The notes: generated from the letters alone by a model not told the origin. Counted from the stretch's first letter, positions 45,480 through 54,271 are shown. The stretch is 64,000 bases of DNA from Paenibacillus sp. 37 (GCF_008386395.1 NZ_CP043761.1:7006001-7070000); one strand, 5' to 3'. A program made the numbers and translations.

Positions 45480-46469
45480 TCAGCTTTGGTCAGGGAAATG
45501 AAAGTGCTGGTAACAGGTACAACGTACAAAGTGACCTGGTGCAATTTCATGCATCTGTGGGTTCTCTTCATGAGCCGATTCACTAATCCATGGAATTCGG
45601 GCTTTGAATCTGCACCCTTTGCGAGGAAGATTTTTGAGTGATGGTACGATGCCTTGGATGACATGCAATTTGGATCTTTCTTCAGACAGTGTGGGAATAG
45701 AGTTCAAGAGTGAGCGGGTATATGGATGCTTCGCATTGTTCATCAATGTGAAGATATCTGCGATTTCAACAATTTCGCCTGCATACATAACTGCAACGCG
45801 ATCAGCCATCTCAGCTACGACACCCAGATCATGTGTAATCAGAATAATGCCTGCGTTAATTTCATTCTTCAGATCACGGATCAGCTCCAGAATCTGTAGT
45901 TGAATCGTAACGTCAAGCGCCGTCGTTGGTTCATCAGCTATGAGTAATTCCGGTTTGTTCGCAATCGCAATGGCAATAACAATTCTCTGTCTCATACCAC
46001 CAGATAGTTCGTGGGGATACTGCTTGTATATTTGTTCGGGACGTGGAATCCCTACTTGATTCAATAAGTGAATGACCTTTTCTCTCTTCTCTCTGGAAGA
46101 CAGCTTGGACTGATGAAGTGTGAGAATCTCTTCAATCTGTTCACCAATAATCATTAGAGGATTTAGTGCGGACAATGGGTCCTGAAAAATCATGCCCATT
46201 TCTTTGCCGCGTAGCTTGTTTAATTTGCTTGGGGAGATGTTGGCAATATCTTGTCCTTTATAGAGGATCTGGCCTTCGATCTTTGCTTTGTTATGCAAAC
46301 CCATAAGAGAGAATGCAAAAGCACTTTTACCTGACCCGGATTCACCTACAATCGCCAACACTTCATTTTTCTTCACCGTAAGGTTAACGTGATCCACTGC
46401 TGCATAATAGTCATCTTCAATTCTGAATGATGTTGTTAGATTTCTGACTTCCAATAGCTCTGTATTCAA
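45480..46469 (-). CDS. Oligopeptide ABC ATPase, OppD type
   Basis: About 329 residues from TTG 46469, set 5 bases after an AGGGTGA site; GTG 46478 is an alternative. A longer frame upstream has no binding site and no homologue-like sequence. Walker A IVGESGSGKSAFAFS, signature LSGGMRQRIVIAIA, Walker B LLIADEPTTALDV and H-loop LITHDLGVV are intact. The C-terminal OppD/DppD domain has the Cys-containing GCRFKARIPW and FVRCTCY, which in related proteins binds an iron-sulfur cluster. First gene of the operon. Confidence 0.93.
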   Translation of the reverse strand: MNTELLEVRNLTTSFRIEDDYYAAVDHVNLTVKKNEVLAIVGESGSGKSAFAFSLMGLHNKAKIEGQILYKGQDIANISPSKLNKLRGKEMGMIFQDPLSALNPLMIIGEQIEEILTLHQSKLSSREKREKVIHLLNQVGIPRPEQIYKQYPHELSGGMRQRIVIAIAIANKPELLIADEPTTALDVTIQLQILELIRDLKNEINAGIILITHDLGVVAEMADRVAVMYAGEIVEIADIFTLMNNAKHPYTRSLLNSIPTLSEERSKLHVIQGIVPSLKNLPRKGCRFKARIPWISESAHEENPQMHEIAPGHFVRCTCYQHFHFPDQS

Positions 46470-46577
46470 ATCAATCACCCTAACCCCATAATTTCCGTAG
46501 ATTGTATTCGTGTGTAGAGGAATGCATCTACTGTATATTTCCAAGTTCTTGAAGATAACGAACAATAGCTTATACAA

Positions 46578-47127
46578 AATACCAAATTGTTAGGAGAAAC
46601 AAGTTTCAGAGACTTATATTTAGACCATTGGTCAATTAATGTTGATAATTCCTAGTGGAATTATACAGCAAAATAATTAATGTAATCATACGTGTAATTT
46701 TAGCTAACGTCAATGCTTATTTTGAGATTTTTGGTATAAATGTTTTTTATACTACAGATTTGGATATTAGTAATACTATAAAGGCATATAGTAGGGATTT
46801 TGAGAGGTGTTATCTTGTTTTTAGCTGTGAGGTGTACATAAGTAATTAGTGAAAATAACATGTACATAACATATCAGTTACATGTAGTGTAGGTATATAC
46901 TTTAATTTAAGTAGACATTCTTAATTCTGCGTGAGGTAAATGTTATATATATGGGTGATGATTATATCTCGGTTTATAGCTGAATTTTATTCAATCGGAG
47001 CCGTTATGCTTACAATTAAAATAGTATGTGCGATCAGAGTAAAAAATCTAGTTAATCTAGTATAGTTTTATTTATTTGCTAATGTAAAGACCAAATTGTC
47101 ATCTTTTATCATTTATTTTACAAAAGA
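46578..47127. other. AT-rich intergenic region upstream of the opp operon
   Basis: About 550 bases of very AT-rich DNA between the M15 peptidase terminator and the transporter operon. A perfect palindrome GACCATTGGTC lies at 46623-46633, close to where the operon promoter should be. No supported gene; the one frame (46655-46849) lacks a ribosome binding site. Confidence 0.5.
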
Positions 47128-47156
47128 AAGAAAAAAGCCCTGCAAAATGCAGAGCT
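47128..47156 (-). terminator. Terminator after the M15 peptidase gene
   Basis: Stem AAGCTCTGCA / TGCAGGGCTT with a 3-base loop, then six T residues on the minus strand. Confidence 0.85.
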
Positions 47157-47198
47157 TATCTAATATTTATTCATTTAATTGTATATATAACGCCTTTA

Positions 47199-47792
47199 CT
47201 AAGAATCAGGAGGTCTTTTACCACGTTTTAACTCATTAATACTCAAGCCAAAATCCATCTGCAAGTGAGGATAGTCCGGAAAGTTTGCCCAGTCTCCACC
47301 CCAAGTGAAACCTAACTCTTTGGCGAGATCCACAACTTCCATCCAGTCTGCCTTGCCATTGCCGTTATCATCCCGTTCCATATCCCACACCACATCACCC
47401 TCAGGCATCCTCAATGCAAAATCAATTGCTAATCCGTAGTTATGATAAGACTCACCACCACGTGCATTAGTAACGATATTTCCTGCATTTGAGCGTCCTT
47501 GGTTGAATAGTGCATCTTGCTCCTCAGAACTTCGGTAGCCGTGGGTGATCACAATCTCTATTCCACGTCTGGCTGCCTTACGTACCAATAACTTCTCATT
47601 CTCTGCTACCACAGGATGTAAGCCGATAATTGGCACAGCTTCTTGGATTGTTGTCCCGGGCCACATGTTATCTATATCGCCTTTTTGCTGTAACCACACA
47701 TATATAATGGAAAGTAAAAGAGTAGCTATAATCCAGTTTTTCAGACTCTTTTTTCTCTGTTTGCCTTTACGTTTTGATGTATTCATATCCAC
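47199..47792 (-). CDS. M15-family peptidase (VanY/CwlK-like)
   Basis: A 197-residue envelope enzyme. A very basic head (SKRKGKQRKKSLK) is followed by one membrane segment (WIIATLLLSIIYVWL). The outer domain has the M15 zinc motif SYHNYGLAIDFAL (S-x-H-x6-D type) and the final zinc His in YPHLQM, plus the general-base region GFTWGGDW. This fits L,D/D,D-endopeptidases such as CwlK or phage endolysins of the M15C group. It probably trims peptidoglycan peptides. Single gene with its own terminator. Confidence 0.9.
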   Translation of the reverse strand: MDMNTSKRKGKQRKKSLKNWIIATLLLSIIYVWLQQKGDIDNMWPGTTIQEAVPIIGLHPVVAENEKLLVRKAARRGIEIVITHGYRSSEEQDALFNQGRSNAGNIVTNARGGESYHNYGLAIDFALRMPEGDVVWDMERDDNGNGKADWMEVVDLAKELGFTWGGDWANFPDYPHLQMDFGLSINELKRGKRPPDS

Positions 47793-47961
47793 TCCTGGTG
47801 TTTATTCTGAAATAAACAGCTATTCCTGCTGCCTGAACCTTTTCAGTAGATTAGACTCTATTATAATTCATTTGAGCCTTGAATGCTTCTATCACCACAG
47901 TATTGAATTCTTCCATTTGTTAGAGTGGATCGTTATTTCTAATACTTCTATTGATATATAC

Positions 47962-47992
47962 AAAAAAGCAGCCGGCTATAAGCCGACTGCTT
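47962..47992 (-). terminator. Terminator after rpsR
   Basis: Stem AAGCAGTCGGCT / AGCCGGCTGCTT, 3-base loop, followed by TTTTTTG on the minus strand. Confidence 0.85.
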
Positions 47993-48013
47993 CGTATGCA
48001 AGCTGAGTAAAGA

Positions 48014-48286
48014 CTACTCAGTTGTGTATGGCAATAATGCGATTTGACGGGAGCGTTTGATTGCAATCGTCAGCATGCGTTGGTATTTAGCGCTAGTACC
48101 TGTTACACGGCGTGGCAAAATTTTTCCACGTTCGCTGATAAATTTACGAAGCAAGTCCGTATCTTTATAATCGATGTGAGTAATTTTGTTAGCTGTGAAG
48201 AAGCACACTTTACGACGTTTATTACGGCCGCCACGACGTGCCGGTCTTTTATCGTTGTCTCCGCCTTCTCTTTGCTTGAAGCCCAT
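48014..48286 (-). CDS. rpsR: 30S ribosomal protein S18
   Basis: 90 residues. The S18 core is clear: [36 protein letters not shown] (motif [13 protein letters not shown]), [12 protein letters not shown]. An N-terminal Arg/Gly-rich extension ([14 protein letters not shown]) makes it longer than the 79-residue Bacillus protein. It binds S6 on the platform of the 30S subunit. It ends the rpsF-ssb-rpsR operon. Confidence 0.97.
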   Translation of the reverse strand: MGFKQREGGDNDKRPARRGGRNKRRKVCFFTANKITHIDYKDTDLLRKFISERGKILPRRVTGTSAKYQRMLTIAIKRSRQIALLPYTTE

Positions 48287-48342
48287 GCTTTTCAGTCCTT
48301 TCCTATCATGTAACCCATATCTCCTAAGAGTATCAGCTCATG

Positions 48343-48828
48343 TTAAAATGGCAAATCATCATCCGATATATCAATCGGTTTTCCGTCATCGGAAAAAGGA
48401 TCCTGATTGTTGCTACGCGAATTATTGTTATTGTTCGCGCGTCCGCCGCCTCCATAAGAAGGCTCTTCACGCATTGGTTGCCCACCGCCGCCACCGCTGT
48501 TATCACGGTTAGCTGACTCCAAGAAACGGACATTATCGGCAATAACTTCGGTCACGTATACACGTTTTCCTTCGTTATTCTCGTAGTTCCGTACTTGAAT
48601 GCGTCCTTCGACTGCAGCCAGGCGTCCTTTGCGCAAGTAGTTCGCACAAGTCTCGGCAAGCTGTCTCCAGGTTACGACCGGAATGAAATCGGCTTCCTTT
48701 TCTCCCCCTTGGCTTGTAAACGGTCTGTCCACTGCCAAAGTAAATTGCGTAACTGCTACTCCTGCTGGAGTGTAACGCAACTCAGGATCCCGGGTTAACC
48801 GTCCGATCAGAATGACACGGTTCAACAA
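48343..48828 (-). CDS. ssb: Single-stranded DNA-binding protein
   Basis: A 161-residue SSB. The OB fold starts [20 protein letters not shown], broken at the [12 protein letters not shown] motif. The C-terminal tail is Gly/Asn-rich and closes with the conserved acidic peptide DISDDDLPF, which recruits partner proteins. The start is a TTG at 48828 after GGAGGGGATT, unusual for so strongly expressed a gene. It lies between rpsF and rpsR, the standard Firmicute arrangement. Confidence 0.97.
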   Translation of the reverse strand: MLNRVILIGRLTRDPELRYTPAGVAVTQFTLAVDRPFTSQGGEKEADFIPVVTWRQLAETCANYLRKGRLAAVEGRIQVRNYENNEGKRVYVTEVIADNVRFLESANRDNSGGGGGQPMREEPSYGGGGRANNNNNSRSNNQDPFSDDGKPIDISDDDLPF

Positions 48829-48876
48829 TGTAATCCCCTCCTTCAGAGCGTATTGGTGCGTTAATCACGAGTTGTC

Positions 48877-49170
48877 TTAAGCAGACTTAACGTCATTGGT
48901 AATGAGATAACGAATTACTTCGTCAGAAATCTTCATGAGACGCTCAAGTTCAGTTACAACTGCTGGTTCAGCAGTGAAATGTACCAGAACATAAAAACCA
49001 TCACGGAATTTCTTGATCTCATACGCAAGACGGCGTTTACCCATAACGTCGTGAGCTGTAACTTCACCACCGCCGTTGGAGATGATGCCTTGGAATTTAT
49101 CGACTGTAGCTTGAACAACTTCTTGCTCAATGTCAGGACGAATAATGTACATCACTTCATATTTGCGCAT
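48877..49170 (-). CDS. rpsF: 30S ribosomal protein S6
   Basis: 97 residues from ATG 49170, which has a perfect AAGGAGGTGA site. The family sequence RKYEVMYIIRPDIE and the RRLAYEIKKFRDGFYVLVHF segment (core LAYEIKKFRDGFY) are intact. An in-frame upstream extension exists but has no binding site. First gene of the operon; its leader may hold the S6:S18 autoregulatory motif known in other bacteria, since a hairpin (CTCTCAA / TTGAGGG) lies just upstream of the ribosome binding site. Confidence 0.97.
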   Translation of the reverse strand: MRKYEVMYIIRPDIEQEVVQATVDKFQGIISNGGGEVTAHDVMGKRRLAYEIKKFRDGFYVLVHFTAEPAVVTELERLMKISDEVIRYLITNDVKSA

Positions 49171-49238
49171 AATTTTCACCTCCTTATGGACTCTGGCCCT
49201 CAATCTAGGTTGAGAGCAAGGAACGAGCACAAACTCGA

Positions 49239-49268
49239 ACTATATTAATATAACAAATACCGAGTCAA
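49239..49268 (-). promoter_or_regulatory. Promoter of rpsF-ssb-rpsR
   Basis: Minus-strand TTGACT (49263-49268), 18-base spacer, TATAGT (49239-49244), about 70 bases before the rpsF start. Confidence 0.65.
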
Positions 49269-49372
49269 AGTGCAAGCAAACGTTCCCTGTACATATTGGC
49301 ACATGATCAGCCCGGCTATGGAGCACACTACAGAAGTAACAATGCAACATAATTTGCAAAGGAGGTTTTATC

Positions 49373-49567
49373 ATGGGTGAAAAAACCGAGTTTGAACCAG
49401 GAGACAAAGCCCCAAACGATGGAGAGTACACGGAAGTTGGGGAAAAAAGCTTTGTCACGGAAATTCAAAACCCGAAGCGGGTAACGCTGCAAAAAAGTGA
49501 AGCTTTTCCCGAAACAAGCAATCATAATCGCAAGTGGAAGAAGCTGACCAAAGCCCGCGTCCATTAA
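49373..49567 (+). CDS. YjzC-like small protein
   Basis: 64 residues behind a strong AAAGGAGG site. The sequence EFEPGDKAPNDGEYTEVGEK and the block FPETSNHNRKWKK (core PGDKAPNDG and FPETSNHNR) match Bacillus YjzC, a short protein of unknown function. It is soluble and has no Cys. It is the only rightward gene in the 38-51 kb part of the window, divergent from rpsF. Confidence 0.88.
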   Translation: MGEKTEFEPGDKAPNDGEYTEVGEKSFVTEIQNPKRVTLQKSEAFPETSNHNRKWKKLTKARVH

Positions 49568-49626
49568 TCGCAATACTTTTTTACGATTCATGTATATAAA
49601 ACGGAATAAAGCACATAATACAATCA

Positions 49627-49849
49627 GGCGGTGCACGAGAGAGGTGTGGTTCCGTTGGACAACGAAGCCGATCATTCGCTGTTGGAGATTCATCACGTAA
49701 TTTAAGAAGCAAGTGGTTATGTGTAGTAAGGCCCTTCGTCTGAAGCACGCGTATTGCTTCGTGCAGTACACCAAGTGTCTGATTGTTACGACCGATTGTT
49801 TCCTAACAAACAAATGCACCGCCGGATAAAGAGCCCTTCGGGGCTCTTT
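49627..49849 (+). ncRNA. Candidate structured RNA of about 200 nt
   Basis: GGCGGTGCA (49627-49635) pairs perfectly with TGCACCGCC (49815-49823), closing a 197-base element. Inside are GGTGT / ACACC (49643 with 49768), CGTT-GGAC-AACG, CTTC-GTCT-GAAG and TTGTT-TCCT-AACAA hairpins. A strong terminator follows after 4 bases, and TATA-like hexamers (CATAAT, TACAAT) directly precede it. It holds no convincing gene. I cannot match it to 6S, SRP, tmRNA, RNase P or a known riboswitch. Confidence 0.55.
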
Positions 49850-49854
49850 ATTTT
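49828..49854. terminator. Terminator after the candidate RNA
   Basis: AAAGAGCCC-TTCG-GGGCTCTTT, a UUCG-loop hairpin with a T-rich tail. Could act on both strands. Confidence 0.88.
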
Positions 49855-49924
49855 TCGTTCGAGTCATTAATGATGAATCTGATATGGATACATGTTCAAT
49901 ACATGTTCAATAAAACGTTATACA

Positions 49925-49954
49925 AAGAAGACTTTCCTAATGGAAAGTCTTCTT
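49925..49954. terminator. Terminator after tRNA-Ser
   Basis: Thirteen-bp stem AAGAAGACTTTCC / GGAAAGTCTTCTT with a 4-base loop. It follows the minus-strand tRNA. Confidence 0.75.
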
Positions 49955-50004
49955 ATCGATCTTTTTATTAAACTCAATGTGTATTGAGTAAGTTACAATT
50001 GAAG

Positions 50005-50095
50005 TGGCGGAAAGGGTGGGATTCGAACCCACGCACGCTGTGACACGCCTAACTGATTTCGAGTCAGCCCCCTTGGGCCTCTTGGGTACCTTTCC
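50005..50095 (-). tRNA. tRNA-Ser (anticodon CGA)
   Basis: A 91-base class II tRNA with an encoded CCA end. The acceptor GGAAAGG pairs with CCTTTCC and is followed by discriminator G and CCA. The anticodon loop is CTCGAAA with anticodon CGA, reading UCG. A long variable arm and GGTTCGAATCC T arm are present. The 5' part TACCCAAG is typical of serine tRNAs. Confidence 0.95.
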
Positions 50096-50198
50096 GCAGC
50101 ATTATTGATTATAGCATGATCATTTACAGAACGCAACACTCATACGAAGCCTGCATGTAAACGTTATTACGCACACTGCATACCGAATTGTTGCAAGC

Positions 50199-50408
50199 TC
50201 AGGATTCAGTGAAATCTTCGGCTGAACGCAGTACCTTCTTCATGTTTTTCTCAAATTTCGCTCTTGGAATCAACACACTGTGTTTACATCCGACACACTT
50301 GATCCGAATGTCCATACCCATACGAATGATCTCCATCTCGTTGCTGCCACAGGGATGCTGCTTCTTCATCTGCACGATATCCCCAAGCTGGAAACTTTTA
50401 CGCTCCAC
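50199..50408 (-). CDS. DUF951 family protein
   Basis: 69 residues from GTG 50408, the codon best placed behind GAGGGGG; ATG 50417 is an alternative. The sequence FQLGDIVQMKKQHPCGSNEM and MDIRIKCVGCKHSVLIPR show the family pattern (KKxHPCG, then a CxxC pair), which suggests a bound metal. In Bacillus the gene likewise follows the mscS homologue. It overlaps the end of mscS by about 10 bases. Function unknown. Confidence 0.88.
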   Translation of the reverse strand: MERKSFQLGDIVQMKKQHPCGSNEMEIIRMGMDIRIKCVGCKHSVLIPRAKFEKNMKKVLRSAEDFTES

Positions 50409-51339
50409 CTGTGCCATCCCCCTCATCTTTCTCCAAAGCTACTGCCTGTTCCAATACGGCTTGATTGCTCATCTCATGATACTCCAGCGTTTTTTTCACA
50501 TCGCCCTGAATCTGACGTTCCACCGAAGCACGAGAGTTAGGCATACATTCAGCCACAATTCGCACCACATACTCAGATGTAGACATCGACTGTATACCGA
50601 GCACATCCGGCACCTTCACAATATTTAGATCACGCTCTTCAATCCCAACCAAAGACTTTTTCACCAAATGTACCGACTCATCGAGACTTAAGTCCGCCTT
50701 CATCGGAATATCCACTACCGCCAGCGAATTCGACATGGAGTAGTTCGTTACACTTGCAATCGCCCCGTTTGGGATAATGTGTACCTCACCTTGCCAGCTG
50801 ACCAGTTTTGTTGTTCTAAGTCCGATCACTTCAACCGTTCCCTTGTAGGTTCCCGTCTGAATAACATCCCCCACAGCGAACTGATCCTCCAATATAATGA
50901 AGAAACCGGTAATAACATCCTTGACCAGACCCTGTGCACCAAAACCAATGGCAAGCCCGAGCACACCAGCACTCGCGAGTAGTGGTCCAACTTGGATATT
51001 GATCTCAGATAACAGTAGCAGAATCATAATAAAATTACATGTTATGGAGGTCGCATTTTTCAACAGTTCCCCTACGGTTACGAACCTGCGCGGATTCACG
51101 CGAATCTTGCCTTCCTGCTTGCGTTCCATGGAACGATCTATGATTCGATAGACCACCTTAATGACAATACGGGTGATGATAAAAATAATGATGATCCGGA
51201 TTGAGCTGAACATAATGTTAAGCCACATGTCTGGATCTGCAATTTTGTTCCATACTTTATCCGTCCATCGAAGGGCTTCACCGACGGCCGCTACCGCACC
51301 GCCGCCATCATTCCCTTGAGCAAACTGAAATGACAACAT
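50398..51339 (-). CDS. Small-conductance mechanosensitive channel, MscS family
   Basis: A 313-residue channel protein. It has membrane helices at about 25-50, 70-95 and 100-125, the last being the Gly/Ala-rich pore helix (LASAGVLGLAIGFGAQGLVKD, core AIGFGAQGLVKD). The beta domain follows with FAVGDVIQTGTYKGTVEVIGLRTT (core FAVGDVI) and an alpha/beta domain. It opens under membrane tension to release solutes. GGAGGAATG precedes ATG. It is in an operon with the DUF3343 and DUF951 genes. Confidence 0.94.
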   Translation of the reverse strand: MLSFQFAQGNDGGGAVAAVGEALRWTDKVWNKIADPDMWLNIMFSSIRIIIIFIITRIVIKVVYRIIDRSMERKQEGKIRVNPRRFVTVGELLKNATSITCNFIMILLLLSEINIQVGPLLASAGVLGLAIGFGAQGLVKDVITGFFIILEDQFAVGDVIQTGTYKGTVEVIGLRTTKLVSWQGEVHIIPNGAIASVTNYSMSNSLAVVDIPMKADLSLDESVHLVKKSLVGIEERDLNIVKVPDVLGIQSMSTSEYVVRIVAECMPNSRASVERQIQGDVKKTLEYHEMSNQAVLEQAVALEKDEGDGTGGA

Positions 51340-51353
51340 TCATCATTCCTCCT

Positions 51354-51617
51354 CTACATCGGTATGTTATCATAGCTGTCTTCTGTTTTGAAATAGAGGC
51401 CTCGGATCTCTACGAACTCGTTACGAATGATCTTTTGCACTCGCTCCAGATCCTCCTTTGGAAACTGAATACATAACGCACACCCTGCTGTAATTTCTTT
51501 TGGTGTAGGGAACAAATCAATCTCTATCTCAGCAAACTCCAGCAGCATTTCAGCACGCAGTGCCTGCTGGGTTGAATCAAACGCAATCAGCATCCAATCG
51601 TTAATCCATTCGTCCAT
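51354..51617 (-). CDS. DUF3343 family protein
   Basis: About 87 residues from ATG 51617, behind AAAGGAG. The segment LIAFDSTQQALRAEMLLEFA, then FPTPKEITAGCALCIQF (core PTPKEITAGCALCI) matches DUF3343, a putative Se/S-exchange related small domain with a CxxC pair. It lies 14 bases upstream of mscS. Function unknown. Confidence 0.85.
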   Translation of the reverse strand: MDEWINDWMLIAFDSTQQALRAEMLLEFAEIEIDLFPTPKEITAGCALCIQFPKEDLERVQKIIRNEFVEIRGLYFKTEDSYDNIPM

Positions 51618-51672
51618 GTTCGGCTCCTTTCGCCATACGTCCAACCCTAGAGAAAAAGCTTGTCCTCGTGAA

Positions 51673-51699
51673 GTATAAAACGCTCTACCTTTCCATATA
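51673..51699 (+). promoter_or_regulatory. Possible sporulation-type promoter of yyaC
   Basis: GTATA, 16 bases, then CATATAC, loosely like a SigF/SigG promoter. In Bacillus yyaC is expressed in the forespore. The -10 match is incomplete. Confidence 0.3.
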
Positions 51700-51734
51700 C
51701 TGTTACTACTATTCCAAGGGAAAGGATAGATCCT

Positions 51735-52340
51735 ATGAATCCTACTTCGCGTTCCTTTTCATCACAAGACATGACCAGTTTGAAAATCCCCCATACCGAT
51801 CCAGGTATTCACTCGGCCATTACCCATCGTTTAATGTTCCATCTCTATAAAGCCCATTCTCTGCAAAATGTAGTGATTGTCTGCATCGGCACAGATCGCT
51901 CAACAGGCGACTGCCTTGGTCCTCTGGTCGGATCAGCCCTTTCCAAGTGGGACAGCCCTTTATTCCATCTATATGGTACCTTGGATGAACCAGTCCATGC
52001 GATGAACCTGCAAGATACACTCCACAACATACAGAAAACACACCAAAACCCTTATGTGATTGGCATTGACGCCTGTCTCGGACAATCATCCAGTGTGGGA
52101 TGCATTCAAGTTGTGAATGGTCCACTCAAGCCGGGTGCGGGGGTAAATAAAGAATTACCGCCGGTCGGCGATATCCATCTGACAGGTATCGTTAACGTCG
52201 GCGGCTTTATGGAATACTTTGTTTTACAGAACACACGGCTCAGTCTTGTTATGCGCATGTCCGAGATTATTTCCAGCAGTCTATACTCGGCCATTCGGGA
52301 ATGGCATACACGTTCTACTCTGCTTGCTGTGCCAGAGTAA
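51735..52340 (+). CDS. yyaC: Spore protease YyaC
   Basis: 201 residues. The motif VIVCIGTDRSTGDCLGPLVG and VIGIDACLG (core GTDRSTGDCLGP) define YyaC, a GPR/hydrogenase-maturation-protease-fold protein made during sporulation. The conserved late part VGDIHLTGIVNVGGFMEY is present. It points rightward, against most neighbours, and its end overlaps the DUF4446 gene by 26 bases tail to tail. AAAGGA precedes ATG. It supports a spore-forming host. Confidence 0.93.
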   Translation: MNPTSRSFSSQDMTSLKIPHTDPGIHSAITHRLMFHLYKAHSLQNVVIVCIGTDRSTGDCLGPLVGSALSKWDSPLFHLYGTLDEPVHAMNLQDTLHNIQKTHQNPYVIGIDACLGQSSSVGCIQVVNGPLKPGAGVNKELPPVGDIHLTGIVNVGGFMEYFVLQNTRLSLVMRMSEIISSSLYSAIREWHTRSTLLAVPE

Positions 52341-52815
52341 TAGCTTCCTTTTCCTCTGGGGACAGAGTATACGTGGACTCTCCCCCTTTAAGAGGTTTGG
52401 CATATACATAAGAACCGTCGCGGTTATATATCCCCGTAAGAATCATGCCATCCTGGCTATCGTTAATCATGGCCATGGAGAAGCTCAGATCACTGCCACG
52501 CTCTCCATATGCATTGTACCTTTTCACGCCAACTTTACCTTGAATGCGGGTCAGCTTTTGCATGACAACTTGCAGCTGATTCGTTTGCAGTTTGTGTTCA
52601 TCCTCAATGCTGTCCATCTGAATTTTCAGATTAATCAGCAACGATTCCAGGTCCTCTACTCCACTGCCAGCCATCATGGCTTCATATTTACGTTTAAACT
52701 TTCGTAACTTCGCCCCTTGAACAATACTCACAATCAGCAAGATCACCGTAAGTAATGCCATTCCGCCAATAATCCATAACAGCTGTTCCAGAATCAGCTC
52801 GTTTAATTCAGCCAT
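52315..52815 (-). CDS. DUF4446 family protein
   Basis: 166 residues. One N-terminal membrane segment (LLWIIGGMALLTVILLIVSI) is followed by a coiled-coil stretch (DLESLLINLKIQMDSIEDEHKLQ in shorter blocks) and a small beta domain with KRYNAYGERGSDLSFSMAMI (core RYNAYGERGSDLSFS), the family signature. Relatives lie near parB in many Firmicutes. Function unknown. Confidence 0.9.
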   Translation of the reverse strand: MAELNELILEQLLWIIGGMALLTVILLIVSIVQGAKLRKFKRKYEAMMAGSGVEDLESLLINLKIQMDSIEDEHKLQTNQLQVVMQKLTRIQGKVGVKRYNAYGERGSDLSFSMAMINDSQDGMILTGIYNRDGSYVYAKPLKGGESTYTLSPEEKEAITLAQQAE

Positions 52816-52955
52816 GTAATTGCAACTACCCCTCTATATTTTTGATCAGATTAACGTCTGTCCTGTAATATTATCATTCATTATAAATCAACCCGATATC
52901 CATAAGCTTAATCAAGCAGCCCTGTATCCAATGAGTTCATCATTTCAACTCTAAT

Positions 52956-54110
52956 CTAGTCTGCCCCAGTCAATTCCAGCACTGCCTTAACGAGTGCATC
53001 CACATGTTCTCTAGTTGAATTGTATCCCACACTGGCCCTTACTGCTCCGGTAGCAGTTGTACCAGCAGATTCATGTGCAAGCGGTGTGCAATGAAAACCG
53101 GAGCGAACCGCAATCCCATAATTCCGATCTAATCGGAAAGCGAGTTGTGCCGAATCATACCCATCTACAGTAAAAGATACTAATCCGGTGCGTGGCTGTC
53201 CAATCTCTGGACCAAGCATTCGAATGCCCTTAACGGATGACAGCCCATCCATCATATGTTGGGTCAGTTCCCACTCATGTTGGTAGATGACCGCTGGTGT
53301 CATCTCAAGTACATGCTTCACACCCGCATTCAGCCCTGCGATCCCGACTGTATTCGGCGTCCCCGCTTCATACCGATCAGGACGCACCTTTGGCTGCTCC
53401 AGAGCTTCTGACTGACTTCCTGTTCCTCCATGAAGTAAAGGCTCTATATCGAGCTCTGGCGCAATGTACAAGCCCCCTGTACCCTGAGGACCAAGCAGTC
53501 CTTTGTGCCCTGGAAAAGCCAACATATCAATGCACAATTGTTGTACATTCACAGGCATAACTCCAGCACTCTGAGCCGCATCTACCAATAAGATCGCCTG
53601 ATGTTTACGACATAGGAGCGAAATTTCTCCAATTGGAAGAATACTGCCAAGTAGATTGGAACTATGTGTACATACCACCAATCTGGTATTGGAACGAAAC
53701 ATACGTTCCATTTGCATCAGATCAATGGCTCCCGCAGCATTAACAGGTACATAATCAATCTCCACATTTCGGAGTCTTCGCATGTACTCCAGTGGTCGTC
53801 TGACTGAGTTATGTTCAGCCATGGTGGCAATCACATGGTCGCCCTCTCTGAGCGAGCCTTGAATCGCCAGATTCAGTGCTTCTGTCGTATTTGATCCGAA
53901 TGCAATATCATTTGCATTTTTGATTCCAAAGATATTGGATATGGAATTTCTCGTCTCGAACAATACACGACTTGCCTGAACAGCCATCCGGTGACTTCCT
54001 CTGCCAGGATTGGCTCCGGCAATCTCCAATGCACTCAACATCGCATCACCGACAGCAGGTGGTTTGGGCCAAGATGTTGCTGCATGATCTAGATAGATAA
54101 CTCCCTCCAC
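52956..54110 (-). CDS. Cysteine desulfurase family protein
   Basis: About 384 residues from GTG 54110 (AGAGGTGG site); the upstream part of the frame has no binding site. A PLP-dependent class V aminotransferase: YLDHAATSWPKPP at the start, TMAEHNS, the cofactor Asp in LLVDAAQSAG, the Schiff-base lysine in FPGHKGLLGPQGTGG (core GHKGLLGP), and the active cysteine loop in VRSGFHCTPLAHE. The last matches the SufS/Csd group (TIGR01977-like). It would remove sulfur from cysteine for transfer. It is transcribed alone next to parB. Confidence 0.9.
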   Translation of the reverse strand: MEGVIYLDHAATSWPKPPAVGDAMLSALEIAGANPGRGSHRMAVQASRVLFETRNSISNIFGIKNANDIAFGSNTTEALNLAIQGSLREGDHVIATMAEHNSVRRPLEYMRRLRNVEIDYVPVNAAGAIDLMQMERMFRSNTRLVVCTHSSNLLGSILPIGEISLLCRKHQAILLVDAAQSAGVMPVNVQQLCIDMLAFPGHKGLLGPQGTGGLYIAPELDIEPLLHGGTGSQSEALEQPKVRPDRYEAGTPNTVGIAGLNAGVKHVLEMTPAVIYQHEWELTQHMMDGLSSVKGIRMLGPEIGQPRTGLVSFTVDGYDSAQLAFRLDRNYGIAVRSGFHCTPLAHESAGTTATGAVRASVGYNSTREHVDALVKAVLELTGAD

Positions 54111-54183
54111 CTCACAACCACCTCTGTCCCATAAATTAATAATTCCCCTGCACGTAGTGCACATATAACCCTATAAACAAAGA

Positions 54184-54224
54184 ATGACATATCGTTTCTC
54201 CATGGTACAGAGGCGATATGTCAT
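54184..54224 (-). terminator. Terminator-like hairpin after parB
   Basis: Perfect 11-bp stem ATGACATATCG / CGATATGTCAT with a 19-base loop, then TTCTTTG on the minus strand. Confidence 0.6.
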
Positions 54225-54271
54225 GACATGAGTAAGCCCCGCATGTTGTTAATGAATCATAGAACCGACTG

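Noticed and set aside
46655..46849. 64-codon frame in the AT-rich region upstream of opp
   Set aside because: No ribosome binding site and no family resemblance; such frames arise by chance in AT-rich DNA.
49627..49849. Retron-like ncRNA, because of the long-range inverted ends
   Set aside because: No reverse transcriptase gene is nearby, so the closing stem is better read as the base of a stand-alone structured RNA.
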